DNA from: Candidatus Bacteroides intestinipullorum
Lineage (GTDB): Bacteria > Bacteroidota > Bacteroidia > Bacteroidales > Bacteroidaceae
Assembly (NCBI GenBank): GCA_018883785.1
Contig: JAHLFO010000100.1
Location: forward strand, 1-59,667
Length of the DNA stretch: 59,667 nucleotides
Direction: 5' to 3'
The notes under the pieces: model-generated
What the model was told of the DNA's origin: nothing
Seen by the model: the letters and a program-made list of their open reading frames with translations, nothing else
Database searches by the model: none
Part shown: positions 35,027 to 44,979 of the stretch, one piece after another
Layout of the letters: the number at the start of each line of letters is the position of its first letter
Numbering within the stretch: the first letter of the stretch is position 1
Position numbers and translations under genes: made by a program

Positions 35027-37223
35027 AACGATGTGCGCCCTGCTGATGGCGCCGGCTATGCTTATGGCACAAGACTCTGTATCGGGCGCCGCGACCTCCC
35101 TGCGGATGCCCACGTTGGAAGACCTCATCCCTGGCGGTGAGACTTATCGCTACACCGAAGACCTCTACGGCCTGCAATGGTGGGGCGACATGGCCATGAA
35201 GCCAGGCATTGACTCGCTGATGGCCGTCGACCCGAAGACGGGTCGCGAGACACTGGTTCTGACCCGCGACGACCTCAACGCCGTGCTCAAGGCCGACAGC
35301 CTGGGACGCTTGTCCCACCTCTACGGGCTGAGCTATCCTTGGGCGGACAAGACGCAGGCCCTGCTGTCCCTGCACGGCAAGTTCATCACCTACGACTGGA
35401 CGCAACGGAGCGTCATTGCCGTGCGCGAAACTGCCCAGGGTGCCGCCAATGTGGATTATAACACCGAAAGCGGCCACGTGGCCTATACGCTGAAGAACAA
35501 CCTCTACGTGGACGATGAGGCTGTCACGCAGGAGCCGGAAGGCGTGGTATGCGGACAGAGCGTCCACCGCAATGAGTTCGGCATCACGAAGGGTACTTTC
35601 TGGAGCCCGAAAGGCACGCTCCTGGCCTTCTATCGCATGGACGAGCGCATGGTGACGGAGTACCCGCTGGTGGATGTCACCGCCCGTGTGGGCGAGTTGG
35701 AGCTGATCCGCTACCCCATGGCCGGCATGACCAGCCATCAGGTGCAGGTGGGCATTTACAATCCCGATACCAAGCAAACCCTTTACCTGGAGACGGGCGA
35801 CCCCACCGACCGCTACTTCACCAATATCTCCTGGAGCCCTGACGGGCAGTCCGTGTATCTCATCGAGCTGAACCGCGACCAGAACCACGCCCAGCTCTGC
35901 CGCTACGACGTGCGGACGGGCAAACTTGCCGAGGTGCTTTACGAGGAAGAGCATCCCAAATACGTGGAGCCACAGACACCCATCACCTTCTTGCCCTGGG
36001 ACGACACGAAGTTCATCCTCCAGAGCCAGCGCGACGGGTTCAACCACCTCTACCTCTTCGACCTTAGCAAACGGAAATATCCCGAGACCTACGAGACGGA
36101 CTTCGGTAGCAAATATGCATCCGAGTACATGCACACGCAGCTGACCGAAGGCCCGTGGCTGGTGCAGTCCGTCCTTGGCTTCAACGCGAAGAAGAAAGAG
36201 GTCTACATCGCGGCTACAAAGGAGTCGCCTATGCAGACCAATATATATAAGGTGCGCGTGAAGGATGGCAAGATGACCGCCTTGGACAATGGCGAAGGGG
36301 TACACTCCGCCCGTCTTTCCAAGTCGGGCACGTACCTGATCGACCGTTATTCCACGCCAGACGTGCCACGCAACATCAGCCTCGCCTCCACCGCCAACGG
36401 GCGGGAGACTGTCCGTCTGCTCACTGCTTCCGATCCTTTTGCCGGATTGGTGATGCCCCTCGTGGAGACTGGCACAATGAAGGCCGCCGACGACACCACC
36501 ACGCTGTATTGGCGGATGCTGAAGCCGGCGGATTTCGACCCTAACAAGAAGTATCCTGTCATCGTCTACGTCTATGGCGGCCCGCACGCGCAGATGCTGG
36601 CATCCAACTATATGTATGCCGCCCGTGGCTGGGACCTCTACATGGCTACCAGGGGCTACATCATGTTCACCATTGACAACCGTGGCAGCTCGAACCGCGG
36701 TCTGGCCTTCGAGAATTGCACGTTCCGCCGCCTCGGCATCGAGGAGGGGCGGGACCAGGCAAAGGCGGCCGAGTGGCTCCGTACGCTGCCCTATGTGGAC
36801 GGCGAGCGCATCGGCGTGCATGGCTGGAGCTTCGGCGGACACATGACCACGAGCCTCGTGCTGCGCTATCCCGACCTCTTCAAGGTGGGCGTGGCCGGTG
36901 GGCCGGTCATCGACTGGAAATATTACGAGGTGATGTACGGCGAACGCTATATGGACACGCCCCAGGCCAATCCCGAGGGCTATGTCGGCAGCGACCTCAA
37001 GCAGTTAGCCGGACAGCTGAAAGGACATCTGCTCATCATCCACGATGACCACGACCACACGTGCGTGCCGCAACACACGCTGTCCTTCATGAAGGCGTGC
37101 GTGGATGCCCGCACCTATCCCGACCTCTTCATCTATCCGGGGCACGACCACAACGTGTTGGGAAGGGACCGTGTGCATCTGCACGAGAAGATCACGCGTT
37201 ACTTCGACGACTACCTGAAATAG
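35010..37223 (+). CDS. DPP-IV-like S9 prolyl peptidase
   Basis: The 737-residue protein has a signal peptide ([20 protein letters not shown]), an N-terminal beta-propeller (to about residue 470) and a C-terminal alpha/beta-hydrolase domain. The catalytic triad is visible: Ser in [13 protein letters not shown], Asp in [10 protein letters not shown], and His in PGHDHNVLG. It probably removes X-Pro dipeptides from peptides in the periplasm. The start at 35010 overlaps the upstream gene by 17 bases, which gives the only sensible signal peptide. The purD gene follows 43 bp later. Confidence 0.95.
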   Translation: MKRLIKTMCALLMAPAMLMAQDSVSGAATSLRMPTLEDLIPGGETYRYTEDLYGLQWWGDMAMKPGIDSLMAVDPKTGRETLVLTRDDLNAVLKADSLGRLSHLYGLSYPWADKTQALLSLHGKFITYDWTQRSVIAVRETAQGAANVDYNTESGHVAYTLKNNLYVDDEAVTQEPEGVVCGQSVHRNEFGITKGTFWSPKGTLLAFYRMDERMVTEYPLVDVTARVGELELIRYPMAGMTSHQVQVGIYNPDTKQTLYLETGDPTDRYFTNISWSPDGQSVYLIELNRDQNHAQLCRYDVRTGKLAEVLYEEEHPKYVEPQTPITFLPWDDTKFILQSQRDGFNHLYLFDLSKRKYPETYETDFGSKYASEYMHTQLTEGPWLVQSVLGFNAKKKEVYIAATKESPMQTNIYKVRVKDGKMTALDNGEGVHSARLSKSGTYLIDRYSTPDVPRNISLASTANGRETVRLLTASDPFAGLVMPLVETGTMKAADDTTTLYWRMLKPADFDPNKKYPVIVYVYGGPHAQMLASNYMYAARGWDLYMATRGYIMFTIDNRGSSNRGLAFENCTFRRLGIEEGRDQAKAAEWLRTLPYVDGERIGVHGWSFGGHMTTSLVLRYPDLFKVGVAGGPVIDWKYYEVMYGERYMDTPQANPEGYVGSDLKQLAGQLKGHLLIIHDDHDHTCVPQHTLSFMKACVDARTYPDLFIYPGHDHNVLGRDRVHLHEKITRYFDDYLK

Positions 37224-37266
37224 TCTCGATCCCATAGCTAATGAACCGTATAAATATCTATTGAAT

Positions 37267-38541
37267 ATGAACATCTTATTACTCGGCTCGGGCGGCCGCG
37301 AACACGCATTGGCGTGGAAGATAGCCCAAAGCAACCGTGTAGACCGACTGTACATCGCACCAGGCAATGCCGGTACGCGCGAGGTGGGCGAGAATGTCGC
37401 CCTGAAGGCCACGGATTTCCCCGCCTTGAAGCAATTTGCCCTCGACCACGACGTGAAGATGGTGGTTGTGGGTCCCGAAGACCCATTGGTGCAGGGCATT
37501 TACGACGCTTTCCAGGCGGATGAGGCCACGCGTCACATCGCCGTCATCGGTCCTTCACAATCAGGTGCAAGGCTGGAGGGCAGCAAGGACTTTGCCAAGG
37601 ACTTCATGCTGCGCCACGGCATCCCCACAGCCCGTCACCTCAGCGTCACCCAAGCCAATCTGGCCGATGGCCTCGCCTTCCTTGAGACCCTCGACGCGCC
37701 CTACGTGCTCAAGGCCGATGGCCTCTGTGCCGGTAAGGGTGTGCTCATCCTCTCCACGCTCGAAGAGGCGAAGCGCGAGTTGCAGGAGATGTTGGGCGGC
37801 ATGTTCGGGCAGGCCAGTGCCACGGTACTGGTTGAGGAGTACCTGAGTGGCATTGAATGCAGTGTCTTTGTCCTTACCGACGGCACGCACTACCAAGTGC
37901 TCCCGGTGGCCAAGGACTACAAGCGCATCGGCGAGGGTGACAAGGGCTTGAACACGGGCGGCATGGGTAGCGTGACCCCTGTTCCCTTTGCCGACGAGAC
38001 GTTTATGGAGAAAGTGCGCACCCGCATTATTGAACCGACCGTCCGTGGCCTGGCTGAGGAGCACATCACGTACAAGGGTTTCATCTTCCTGGGACTGATG
38101 AACGTGGGCGGCGAGCCTTACGTCATTGAGTACAACGTCCGCATGGGCGATCCCGAGACGGAGAGTGTCATGCTGCGCCTCAAGAGCGACCTCGTGGAGT
38201 TGTTGGAAGCCACTTGGGCGGGCACGTTGGACCAACATTCGGTGGAGACCGACCCAAGGGCGGCAGCCTGCGTCATGCTGGTCAGCGGCGGCTATCCCGA
38301 AGCTTATGAGAAAGGCAAGGTCATCACGGGATTGGATGAGGCCGCTCGTCAGGGCAGCATCCTCTTTCATGCCGGCACGGCCGTTTCCGGTGACGATGTG
38401 GTCACCTCGGGCGGACGTGTGTTGGCCGTCTGCTCTTACGGCGCGACGAAGGAAGAGGCATTGGCTCAGAGCTATCGCGTGGCTGAGATGGTACAGTTTG
38501 ACAAGAAATACTTCCGCCGCGACATCGGCTTCGATCTTTGA
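37267..38541 (+). CDS. purD: Phosphoribosylamine-glycine ligase
   Basis: The 424-residue protein has the ATP-grasp layout of Pur[20 protein letters not shown] at the start, [31 protein letters not shown] and [17 protein letters not shown] near the active site. It joins glycine to phosphoribosylamine in purine synthesis. The ATG at 37267 was chosen over a TTG two codons earlier. It probably belongs to the same rightward run as the peptidase and the downstream membrane protein. Confidence 0.97.
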   Translation: MNILLLGSGGREHALAWKIAQSNRVDRLYIAPGNAGTREVGENVALKATDFPALKQFALDHDVKMVVVGPEDPLVQGIYDAFQADEATRHIAVIGPSQSGARLEGSKDFAKDFMLRHGIPTARHLSVTQANLADGLAFLETLDAPYVLKADGLCAGKGVLILSTLEEAKRELQEMLGGMFGQASATVLVEEYLSGIECSVFVLTDGTHYQVLPVAKDYKRIGEGDKGLNTGGMGSVTPVPFADETFMEKVRTRIIEPTVRGLAEEHITYKGFIFLGLMNVGGEPYVIEYNVRMGDPETESVMLRLKSDLVELLEATWAGTLDQHSVETDPRAAACVMLVSGGYPEAYEKGKVITGLDEAARQGSILFHAGTAVSGDDVVTSGGRVLAVCSYGATKEEALAQSYRVAEMVQFDKKYFRRDIGFDL

Positions 38542-38557
38542 GGCTAGGATGTAATGT

Positions 38558-39508
38558 ATGTCAGGTAGAGGTTTGCAATACCGGGTGACGTCCGGGCGGC
38601 ATACGCTGTCCGTGGCGTTGCTGGTGACCGTGGCTTGCCTGTTGGTAGCGGGACTGATGGAGGGTTGGCCGCCTGTGTGGCCCTACTGGTGCGGTCTGCC
38701 GGTTCATATCCTTACGGCCTGTGTGCTGGTGGGGCTGAACCATGCGTATGGCCTGATCCGGCAACGGGCGTCGTTGCAGTCGTCGGTCTATTTATTGCTG
38801 GTGTCCCTCTGTCCGGCCCTATACGGGCTACAGGCGGGACATGTGGCGGGGCTGGCCGTGGCAGGATCGCTGTTCTTCCTGTTTCGGGCCTACCGCAGTC
38901 CTTTGGCTCCCGCCAGCCTGTTCTTGTCGGGAGCTTGCTTGGGGATAGGTGCGCTTCTGGTGCCCCAGTTGGTGTATGTTCTGCCACTCTACGGGGTGGG
39001 CGCATATAGTCTTCAGGCATTCTCGCCGCGCAGCTTTTTTGGTTTGCTGCTGGGCATGGCTTTCCCCTTCTGGTTTCTGCTGGGTCATGCATGGTTCTAC
39101 GGCGAGATGGAGCTGTTCACGTCGCCTTTCAAGGAGATGGTGCAGTTCGGTCCTGTTTTCCGGGGATTCACGGCAGACCAAGCGATGGCATGGGGATACC
39201 TGCTGGTGTTGTTCCTGCCTTCGGTTTGCCATGTGCTGGCGAGTGGCCATGACGACAAGATACATACGCGTTGCTGTCTGCGCTTTCTGGTGTTGTTGGG
39301 GAGCTTCCTGTTTTTGGCTGTGGGACTGCAACCGTCGCTCAGTGCCGACCTGCTGCCTGCCGCTGCGGTGTGTGTCAGCGTGACGGCGGGACGCTTGTTC
39401 GTCTTGGGGCGTGGCCGTGTGGCGCGTGTGTTCTTCCTCTTGGCGGTATGGGGAGGAGCGGCTGTCTTCCTGTGGAATTTGTATGCGCTGCATCACGTGT
39501 CGGCGTAA
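38558..39508 (+). CDS. Polytopic membrane protein of unknown function (316 aa)
   Basis: The 316-residue protein is about nine hydrophobic helices with short loops. It starts MSGRGLQYRVTSGRHTLSVA and has a middle segment FGPVFRGFTADQAMAWGY. I do not recognise the family. The position between purD and the YqaA-ZnuA gene looks like a conserved Bacteroidales neighbourhood rather than a functional link. The start ATG overlaps another ATG in a different frame at 38554, but the chosen one gives the long open frame. Its high hydrophobicity makes a transport or lipid role possible. Confidence 0.75.
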   Translation: MSGRGLQYRVTSGRHTLSVALLVTVACLLVAGLMEGWPPVWPYWCGLPVHILTACVLVGLNHAYGLIRQRASLQSSVYLLLVSLCPALYGLQAGHVAGLAVAGSLFFLFRAYRSPLAPASLFLSGACLGIGALLVPQLVYVLPLYGVGAYSLQAFSPRSFFGLLLGMAFPFWFLLGHAWFYGEMELFTSPFKEMVQFGPVFRGFTADQAMAWGYLLVLFLPSVCHVLASGHDDKIHTRCCLRFLVLLGSFLFLAVGLQPSLSADLLPAAAVCVSVTAGRLFVLGRGRVARVFFLLAVWGGAAVFLWNLYALHHVSA

Positions 39509-39545
39509 AGTACTTCATTCATCATTTTTCATTTTGCATGAACTC

Positions 39546-40841
39546 ATGGAATCCTTACTTTCCTTGTTGACAGACTGGGGCTATGTGGGCTTGTTCCTCT
39601 CCGCTTTGTTGGCCGGCAGTATCATTCCTTTCAGCTCGGAGCTGGTGATGGCGGCGTTGGTGGCCATGGGGTTGAAACCGTGGGCCTGTGTGTTGTCTGC
39701 TTCGCTGGGCAATACCTTGGGCGGGCTGACGTGCTACGGCTTGGGCCGTTTGGGTCGTATGGATTGGATAGAGCGCTATCTGGGCGTGAAGCGTGAAAAG
39801 GTGGAGCGCATGCAGCGTTTCCTGCAAGGGCGGGGTGCACTGATGGCTTTCTTCACCTTCCTGCCTTTCGTGGGCGAGGCCATTGCCGTGGCGCTTGGTC
39901 TGATGCGTAGCAATCTGACACTGACCACACTGTCCATGTTTGCAGGCAAGCTGGTACGCTATGTGGTGATGTTGCTGGCCTTGACAGGAGTGTTGTCTTC
40001 GTGCACGCCGCACCAGTCTGCCGACGATCGGCCTGTGGTGACGGTGAGCATCGAGCCAGTGCGCTACCTGACGGAGGCGGTGGCGGGCGACCGTTTTCGC
40101 GTGGTTTGCCTCGTGCCCAAAGGAGCCAGCCCGGAGACATACGATCCCACGCCCCGGCAACTGGTGGACTGGTCGACCAGCCGTGCCTGGCTGCGAACGG
40201 GGTATCTGGGCTTCGAGTTGGCATGGGCAGACCGTTTGAAGGCCAATGCTCCGGATTTGCCCGTAATCGATCTCTCCGAGGGCATCGACCTGATACGTGA
40301 TACCCTTTCTGCGGGGCATGCAGTAACGGGCGAACAGCACGGCCATTCCCATGCAGGCGGCGTGGAGCCACATATCTGGAGTTCGGCCCGTAATGCGCGG
40401 CAGATGGCGGTCCATATTGCCCAAGCTTTGACCCAACTGGATAAGGCGGGCGGGGAGGCATACCGGCAGCGGTGTGACAGCTTGTGCCACGTCATTGACC
40501 GGACGGACAGCGTGTGTCGTGCGTTGTTGGCGCGAAGCGGAGCTGACAGGGCTTTCCTGATTTATCATCCTGCCTTGTCTTATTTCGCCCGAGACTATGG
40601 CCTGCGGCAAATTTCGGTTGAGGCAGGGGGCAAGGAGCCGTCGCCCGCCTGGCTGAAGGAACTGGTGGACCGTTGCCGCCGCGAGAGGGTGCGCGTCATC
40701 TTCGTGCAGCCCGAGTTTGATCGCCGCAATGCCGAACTGATTGCCTCACAGACGGGCATCCGCGTTGTGGACATCAACCCGCTGGCCTATGACTGGCCGC
40801 AGGAGATGTTGCGGGTAGCCAAGACATTGTCCGGGGAATAG
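39546..40841 (+). CDS. In-frame fusion: YqaA/DedA-like membrane protein joined to a ZnuA-like metal-binding protein
   Basis: One frame of 431 residues starts MESLLSLLTDWGYVGLFLSA, a YqaA/DedA-like (SNARE-associated) integral protein (residues 1-141). It then runs without a stop into a zinc ABC-transporter binding protein of the ZnuA family (VSIEPVRYLTEAVAGDRF, HGHSHAGGVEPHIW). The join GKLVRYVVMLLALTGVLSSC falls inside a lipoprotein-signal-like helix with a lipobox Cys153. An internal ATG at 39969 could start a separate lipoprotein with no positive head. The metal ligands in the His-rich loop and HPALSYFARDYG are kept. It precedes the ZnuC ATPase gene by 36 bp. Confidence 0.85.
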   Translation: MESLLSLLTDWGYVGLFLSALLAGSIIPFSSELVMAALVAMGLKPWACVLSASLGNTLGGLTCYGLGRLGRMDWIERYLGVKREKVERMQRFLQGRGALMAFFTFLPFVGEAIAVALGLMRSNLTLTTLSMFAGKLVRYVVMLLALTGVLSSCTPHQSADDRPVVTVSIEPVRYLTEAVAGDRFRVVCLVPKGASPETYDPTPRQLVDWSTSRAWLRTGYLGFELAWADRLKANAPDLPVIDLSEGIDLIRDTLSAGHAVTGEQHGHSHAGGVEPHIWSSARNARQMAVHIAQALTQLDKAGGEAYRQRCDSLCHVIDRTDSVCRALLARSGADRAFLIYHPALSYFARDYGLRQISVEAGGKEPSPAWLKELVDRCRRERVRVIFVQPEFDRRNAELIASQTGIRVVDINPLAYDWPQEMLRVAKTLSGE

Positions 40842-40877
40842 TGTGTATGTCAACCCGATAATCTTCTTATTCAAACG

Positions 40878-41588
40878 ATGAATGCTTCCTTGATAGAAAT
40901 AAAAAACCTCCGCGTGGACTACGAAGGACGTACGGTGCTGCATGACGTGAACCTCACGGTCTATGCCCGCGACTTTTTGGCCTTGACGGGTCCCAACGGT
41001 GGAGGCAAGACTACGCTGGTGCGCTGCATCTTGGGACTGTTGAGACCGACTGAAGGAACTGTCTCTTTCCATCCGCAACGACAGGAAGATGGGCGTAAAC
41101 TGCGGATAGGCTATCTGCCCCAATATAGCCGCATTGACCGGAGTTTCCCCATCACGGTGGAGGAAGTGGTCTTGTCCGGTCTGGGGGGCAGCAAGTCCCT
41201 GACCGCTTCCTACAATGCCGCTGATCGTGACCGTGCTCATGGCGTCATGGCGCGCATGGGACTGGAAGGGCTGGGCGACCGTGCTGTGGGCACCCTGAGC
41301 GGTGGCCAGTTGCAGCGCACGTTGCTGGGTCGTGCCGTCATAGCCGATCCCGAAGTTCTCATCCTTGACGAACCTGATACATATATGGACAGCTCTTCCG
41401 AAGCCCGTCTCTACGAACTGCTGGAAGAGCTGCACCGTGCATGTGCTGTCATCTTGGTGAGTCATGATGCCGACGTGGTGAAGAGATTGGCGACGAGGGT
41501 CGCCGTTGTCCGTGGAGGATTAGTCCAGATGTTAATAAACCCCTCCGAATACCTGCGGCGCCAGTCCGGCACGGTCACGCCAGGGTAA
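40878..41588 (+). CDS. znuC: Zinc ABC transporter ATP-binding protein (ZnuC-like)
   Basis: The 236-residue protein has Walker A GPNGGGKTT, signature LSGGQLQRTLLG, Walker B VLILDEPDTYMD and switch His SHDADVV. It would energise metal uptake with the ZnuA-like part of the upstream fusion. No membrane permease gene (ZnuB) follows, since the next gene is rnr on the other strand. The end overlaps the rnr stop by 14 bases in a convergent arrangement. Confidence 0.88.
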   Translation: MNASLIEIKNLRVDYEGRTVLHDVNLTVYARDFLALTGPNGGGKTTLVRCILGLLRPTEGTVSFHPQRQEDGRKLRIGYLPQYSRIDRSFPITVEEVVLSGLGGSKSLTASYNAADRDRAHGVMARMGLEGLGDRAVGTLSGGQLQRTLLGRAVIADPEVLILDEPDTYMDSSSEARLYELLEELHRACAVILVSHDADVVKRLATRVAVVRGGLVQMLINPSEYLRRQSGTVTPG

Positions 41589-43728
41589 AGTCCAGCTGCT
41601 TCTTCTCCAGGTTGGCGCGTGCCACCTTGATGCTGACGGCATCGCCCAGGTTGTAGACGTGCTTTTTGCGCCGTCCGCGCAGGCAGTAGTTCTTCTCGTC
41701 GTATTCGTAGTAGTCGTCGTCCAGGTCGCGGATGGGGATCATGCCTTCGCATTTGTTCTCGTTTAGCTCCACGTAGAGACCCCACTCGGTGACGCCGGAG
41801 ATGACCCCGTCGTACACCTGTCCCACGTGTTCCTGCATGAACTCCACTTGCTTGTACTTGATGCTGGCCCGTTCGGCCTGTGCGGCCAGTTGTTCCATGG
41901 CACTGCTGTGCTGGCACAGGGCCTCGTACTTCTTCTCGCTGACCGTGCGTCCGTGCTCGTCCAGGTACTTCGTCAGCAAGCGGTGGACCATCATGTCCGG
42001 ATAGCGTCGGATGGGCGAGGTGAAGTGTGTGTAGTATTCAAAGCCCAGGCCGTAGTGCCCGATGTTGTGCGTGGAGTAGCATGCCTTCTGCATGGCACGG
42101 ATGGAGACCGTCTCGATGAGGTTCTGCTCCTTCTTGCCCTTGACGTCATCCAGCATCCGGTTGATGGATTTCGAGAGGTCGTTCCGGTTGCCTGCCGTGC
42201 GCAGTTTGTAGCCGAAGCGGGCGATGAACTGCGCCAGCGTGTCCAGCTTGGTGGGGTCGGGCAGGTCGTGGATGCGGTAGGGGAATACCTTCGCCTTTTT
42301 GCCCTTGGGCACCTTGCCGATGGCCTCGGCCACGGTGCGGTTGGCCAGCAGCATGAATTCCTCCACCAGCTTGTTGGCATCTTTTGACTCCTTGAAGTAG
42401 ACGCGCAACGGCTTGCCCTTCTCGTCAATCTCGAATTTCACCTCCACGCGGTCGAACTCCAGCGCGCCGCCCGCCATGCGCCGTTCGCGCAGCTGCTTGG
42501 CCAGGCGGTCCAGCTCCAGCAATTCATATTTATAGTCTCCTTCACCCGTCTCGATGACCTGTTGTGCCTCTTCGTAGGTGAAGCGGCGGTCGCTCTTGAT
42601 GACGGTGTGGACGATGCGCGATGCCTGCACCTCAGCCTTGTCGTTCATCTGGAAGATGACGCTGTAGGCCAGCTTCTCCTCGTCCGGGCGAAGGGAGCAG
42701 AGCAGGTTGCAGAGGCGTTCGGGCAGCATCGGGATGGTGCGGTCCACGAGGTAGACGGACGTGGCACGCCGTTCGGCCTCTTTGTCGATGACGGTGCCTT
42801 CCTTGACGTAGTGGGTGACGTCGGCGATGTGTACACCCACCTCCCACTGGCCGCCGCCCAGGCTGCGGATGGACAGGGCGTCGTCGAAGTCCTTGGCGTC
42901 CTTGGGGTCGATGGTGAAGGTGGTGACGCGGCGGAAGTCCTCGCGCTTGGCAATCTCTTCGGCGGGGATTGCATCAGGAATCTTGTCTGCTGCGGCTTCC
43001 ACGTTCTCCGGGTAGGAGTAGGGCAGTCCGAATTCCGCCAGGATGGCGTGCATCTCGGTGTTGTTGTCGCCCGCGCGGCCCAGGATGTCAATCACCTGTC
43101 CGATGGGGTTCTTGGCCTTGTCTGGCCATTCGATGATTTTCACCACGGCCTTGTCGCCTGTTCGTCCGCCTTTCAGCTTGTCCTTGGGGATGAAGATGTC
43201 GTTGGCCAGCGTGCGGTTTTCGGTCAGCAGGAAGGCATAGCCTTTGGTCACCTCCAGCGTGCCCACGAAGCTGTCGTTGGCGCGTTCCAGTATCTCCAGC
43301 ACTTCGCCCTCGGCCGTCTTGCCGCGCCGTCTGGCGTAGTAGGCGATGCGTACGCGGTCGTTGTTCATGGCGTGGGCAGAATTGCGTTCAGCGATGAAGA
43401 TGGGGTCGCCCCCGTCGTCGGGGATGAAGGAGTTCTTGCCGTTGTTCTTGCGGACGAAGCGGCCCGTCATCTCCACGCCGCGCTGGTGCAGGCGGTAGAC
43501 GTGGTGCTCCGTCTCGGTGATGTAGTCGTCTTCTTTCAGGTCGGCCAGCAGGTCCATGCACAGCATCTTCAGGGGATGCGTGGTGAGGCGCAGTTGCTCG
43601 AATATCTTTTTCAGCGACACGCTTTCGTTGCCTTTCTCGTGGAAATAGTCCATCAGCAGGGCGGCCAGCTGCTTCTTGTTCATGCGTTTGCCCGCTTTCT
43701 TTTCTCGTTTGTCTTTCTTCTTGCCCAT
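41575..43728 (-). CDS. rnr: Ribonuclease R
   Basis: The 717-residue protein has N-terminal helix-turn-helix and cold-shock RNA-binding domains and a central RNB nuclease domain (FTIDPKDAKDFDDALS, GVHIADVTHYVKEG, HFTSPIRRYPDMMVHRLL). A C-terminal S1 domain (GVISGVTEWGLYVELNENKC) follows. The metal-binding aspartates of the RNB site are present. It degrades structured RNA 3'-to-5'. It is convergent with znuC, with a 14-base overlap, and divergent from the cation-efflux gene. Confidence 0.97.
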   Translation of the reverse strand: MGKKKDKREKKAGKRMNKKQLAALLMDYFHEKGNESVSLKKIFEQLRLTTHPLKMLCMDLLADLKEDDYITETEHHVYRLHQRGVEMTGRFVRKNNGKNSFIPDDGGDPIFIAERNSAHAMNNDRVRIAYYARRRGKTAEGEVLEILERANDSFVGTLEVTKGYAFLLTENRTLANDIFIPKDKLKGGRTGDKAVVKIIEWPDKAKNPIGQVIDILGRAGDNNTEMHAILAEFGLPYSYPENVEAAADKIPDAIPAEEIAKREDFRRVTTFTIDPKDAKDFDDALSIRSLGGGQWEVGVHIADVTHYVKEGTVIDKEAERRATSVYLVDRTIPMLPERLCNLLCSLRPDEEKLAYSVIFQMNDKAEVQASRIVHTVIKSDRRFTYEEAQQVIETGEGDYKYELLELDRLAKQLRERRMAGGALEFDRVEVKFEIDEKGKPLRVYFKESKDANKLVEEFMLLANRTVAEAIGKVPKGKKAKVFPYRIHDLPDPTKLDTLAQFIARFGYKLRTAGNRNDLSKSINRMLDDVKGKKEQNLIETVSIRAMQKACYSTHNIGHYGLGFEYYTHFTSPIRRYPDMMVHRLLTKYLDEHGRTVSEKKYEALCQHSSAMEQLAAQAERASIKYKQVEFMQEHVGQVYDGVISGVTEWGLYVELNENKCEGMIPIRDLDDDYYEYDEKNYCLRGRRKKHVYNLGDAVSIKVARANLEKKQLDFTLA

Positions 43729-43845
43729 AGTGTTATGTAGTGTTATACCTTTGCAAAGTAAACAAATTCCTGCTGTTTTTCGTTCATTTCCGGCCTTAAA
43801 AATGTAAAGCGGCTGCCCGTTGGCCGGATAGCGGTGCCTGGTAGT

Positions 43846-43933
43846 GTGCCTCCCAAGGCTTGGGAGCGTGACTCCCAGGTCTTGGAAGCATGCCTCCCAG
43901 AGCTTGGGAGTGTGACTACCAAAGCCGGGGAGT
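43846..43933. repeat. 22-bp tandem dyad array (CTCCCA...TGGGAG family)
   Basis: Four 22-bp units start at 43846, 43868, 43890 and 43912. Each is close to a palindrome: the first contains CTCCCAAGGCTTGGGAG and the others vary its centre. The sequence is unrelated to the CCGTGCTTACC arrays but has the same period. It fills the centre of the 315-bp gap between rnr and the cation-efflux gene. The rest of that gap holds no gene. Confidence 0.92.
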
Positions 43934-43997
43934 CAAGTTGGTACTGCCTGCCTGCTGATTTTCACCGGCGAGATTCGTTCAATCCGTGCGGATGTAT

Positions 43998-44006
43998 TAT
44001 CTTTGC
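43998..44006 (+). promoter_or_regulatory. -7 box of the cation-efflux gene
   Basis: TATCTTTGC about 38 bp before the start codon, preceded by AATCCGTGC, a motif also seen at 1868-1896. The longer frame starting at 43834 crosses this box and the repeats and is not the gene start. Confidence 0.65.
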
Positions 44007-44043
44007 CCCCGCTTATTTTTTATCAGAGAAAGGGCGATGCATT

Positions 44044-44952
44044 ATGAAAGCTTCTACTGAAAATACGTCTTCGCGCGAGCGCAAAATTTATCGTGTGACC
44101 CTTGTGGGCAGCGTGGTCAACTTCGTGTTGCTGCTCTTCAAGTTCTTTGCCGGCATTGCGGGACATAGCGCAGCGATGCTGGCCGATGCCGTGCACTCGC
44201 TTTCGGACTTCGTGACGGACATCATCGTGCTGGTATTCGTCCGCTTGTCGTCCAAGCCCGAAGATGTCGGTCATGACTACGGCCACGGCAAGTATGAGAC
44301 GCTGGCCACCGCCATCATCGGGCTTTGCCTTTTTGTGGTGGGATTGGGCATCCTGTGGAACGGGGCGCAGTCCATCTGGCACGTCATCCAGGGGGGCACG
44401 TTGCCCAGTCCGGGCATGCTGGCCTTGGTGGCCGCCCTTGTTTCCATTGTCTCCAAGGAGGCTCTCTATCAATATACGGTCTACGTGGGGCGCAACGTAC
44501 AGTCGCAGGCTGTTGTGGCCAACGCCTGGCACCATCGCAGCGACGCTTTTTCGTCCATCGGTACCGCTGTGGGCATCGGCGGCGCCATCCTGCTGGGCGA
44601 CCGCTGGCGGGTGCTCGACCCGATAGCCGCCGTCATTGTCAGCTTCTTCATCATGAAGGTGTCTGTCAAGCTCCTGGTGCCCTCGATGAACGAGCTGCTG
44701 GAGAAATCGCTGCCCCCTGAAGTAGAGGACCGCATCAACGAGATAGTCCTCTCTTATCCCGGCGTAACCTCGCCCCATCACCTGCGCACGCGCCGCATCG
44801 GCAACAACTGTTCCATCGACCTGCATGTCCGCATGGACGGCAGCCTGTCGCTGGAGGAAGCACACCGCCGGGCAACCATCATCGAGCAGCGCCTGCGCGA
44901 GGAGTTTGGCAAAGGGACGTATATCAGTATTCATGTAGAACCGATTAAATAA
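44044..44952 (+). CDS. Cation diffusion facilitator metal efflux protein
   Basis: The 302-residue protein has the CDF layout: a helix pair LVGSVVNFVLLLFKFFAGIA, the metal-site AMLADAVHSLSDFVTD, VGHDYGHGKYETLAT, the second metal site NAWHHRSDAFSS and a C-terminal soluble domain ending in an acidic/His cluster. The HxxxD and DxxxD pairs suit zinc, manganese or iron export. The metal is not fixed by sequence. It is followed 10 bp later by the epimerase gene, whose start lies in a heptamer repeat. Confidence 0.93.
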   Translation: MKASTENTSSRERKIYRVTLVGSVVNFVLLLFKFFAGIAGHSAAMLADAVHSLSDFVTDIIVLVFVRLSSKPEDVGHDYGHGKYETLATAIIGLCLFVVGLGILWNGAQSIWHVIQGGTLPSPGMLALVAALVSIVSKEALYQYTVYVGRNVQSQAVVANAWHHRSDAFSSIGTAVGIGGAILLGDRWRVLDPIAAVIVSFFIMKVSVKLLVPSMNELLEKSLPPEVEDRINEIVLSYPGVTSPHHLRTRRIGNNCSIDLHVRMDGSLSLEEAHRRATIIEQRLREEFGKGTYISIHVEPIK

Positions 44953-44979
44953 AGAATGAAGAATGAAGAATGAAGAATC
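44952..44979. repeat. Four heptamer repeats (AAGAATG type) at the start of the epimerase gene
   Basis: AAGAATG at 44952, 44959 and 44966 is followed by AAGAATC at 44973. Each of the first three contains an ATG, one in each reading frame (44956, 44963, 44970). Only the ATG at 44963 leads into the gene. Related copies lie at 3228-3332. Confidence 0.85.

Noticed and set aside
43746..43754. Plus-strand -7 box TACCTTTGC between rnr and the cation-efflux gene
   Set aside because: It lies about 290 bp before that gene, with a better box at 43998, and no gene begins near it. It may be incidental to the rnr promoter region.
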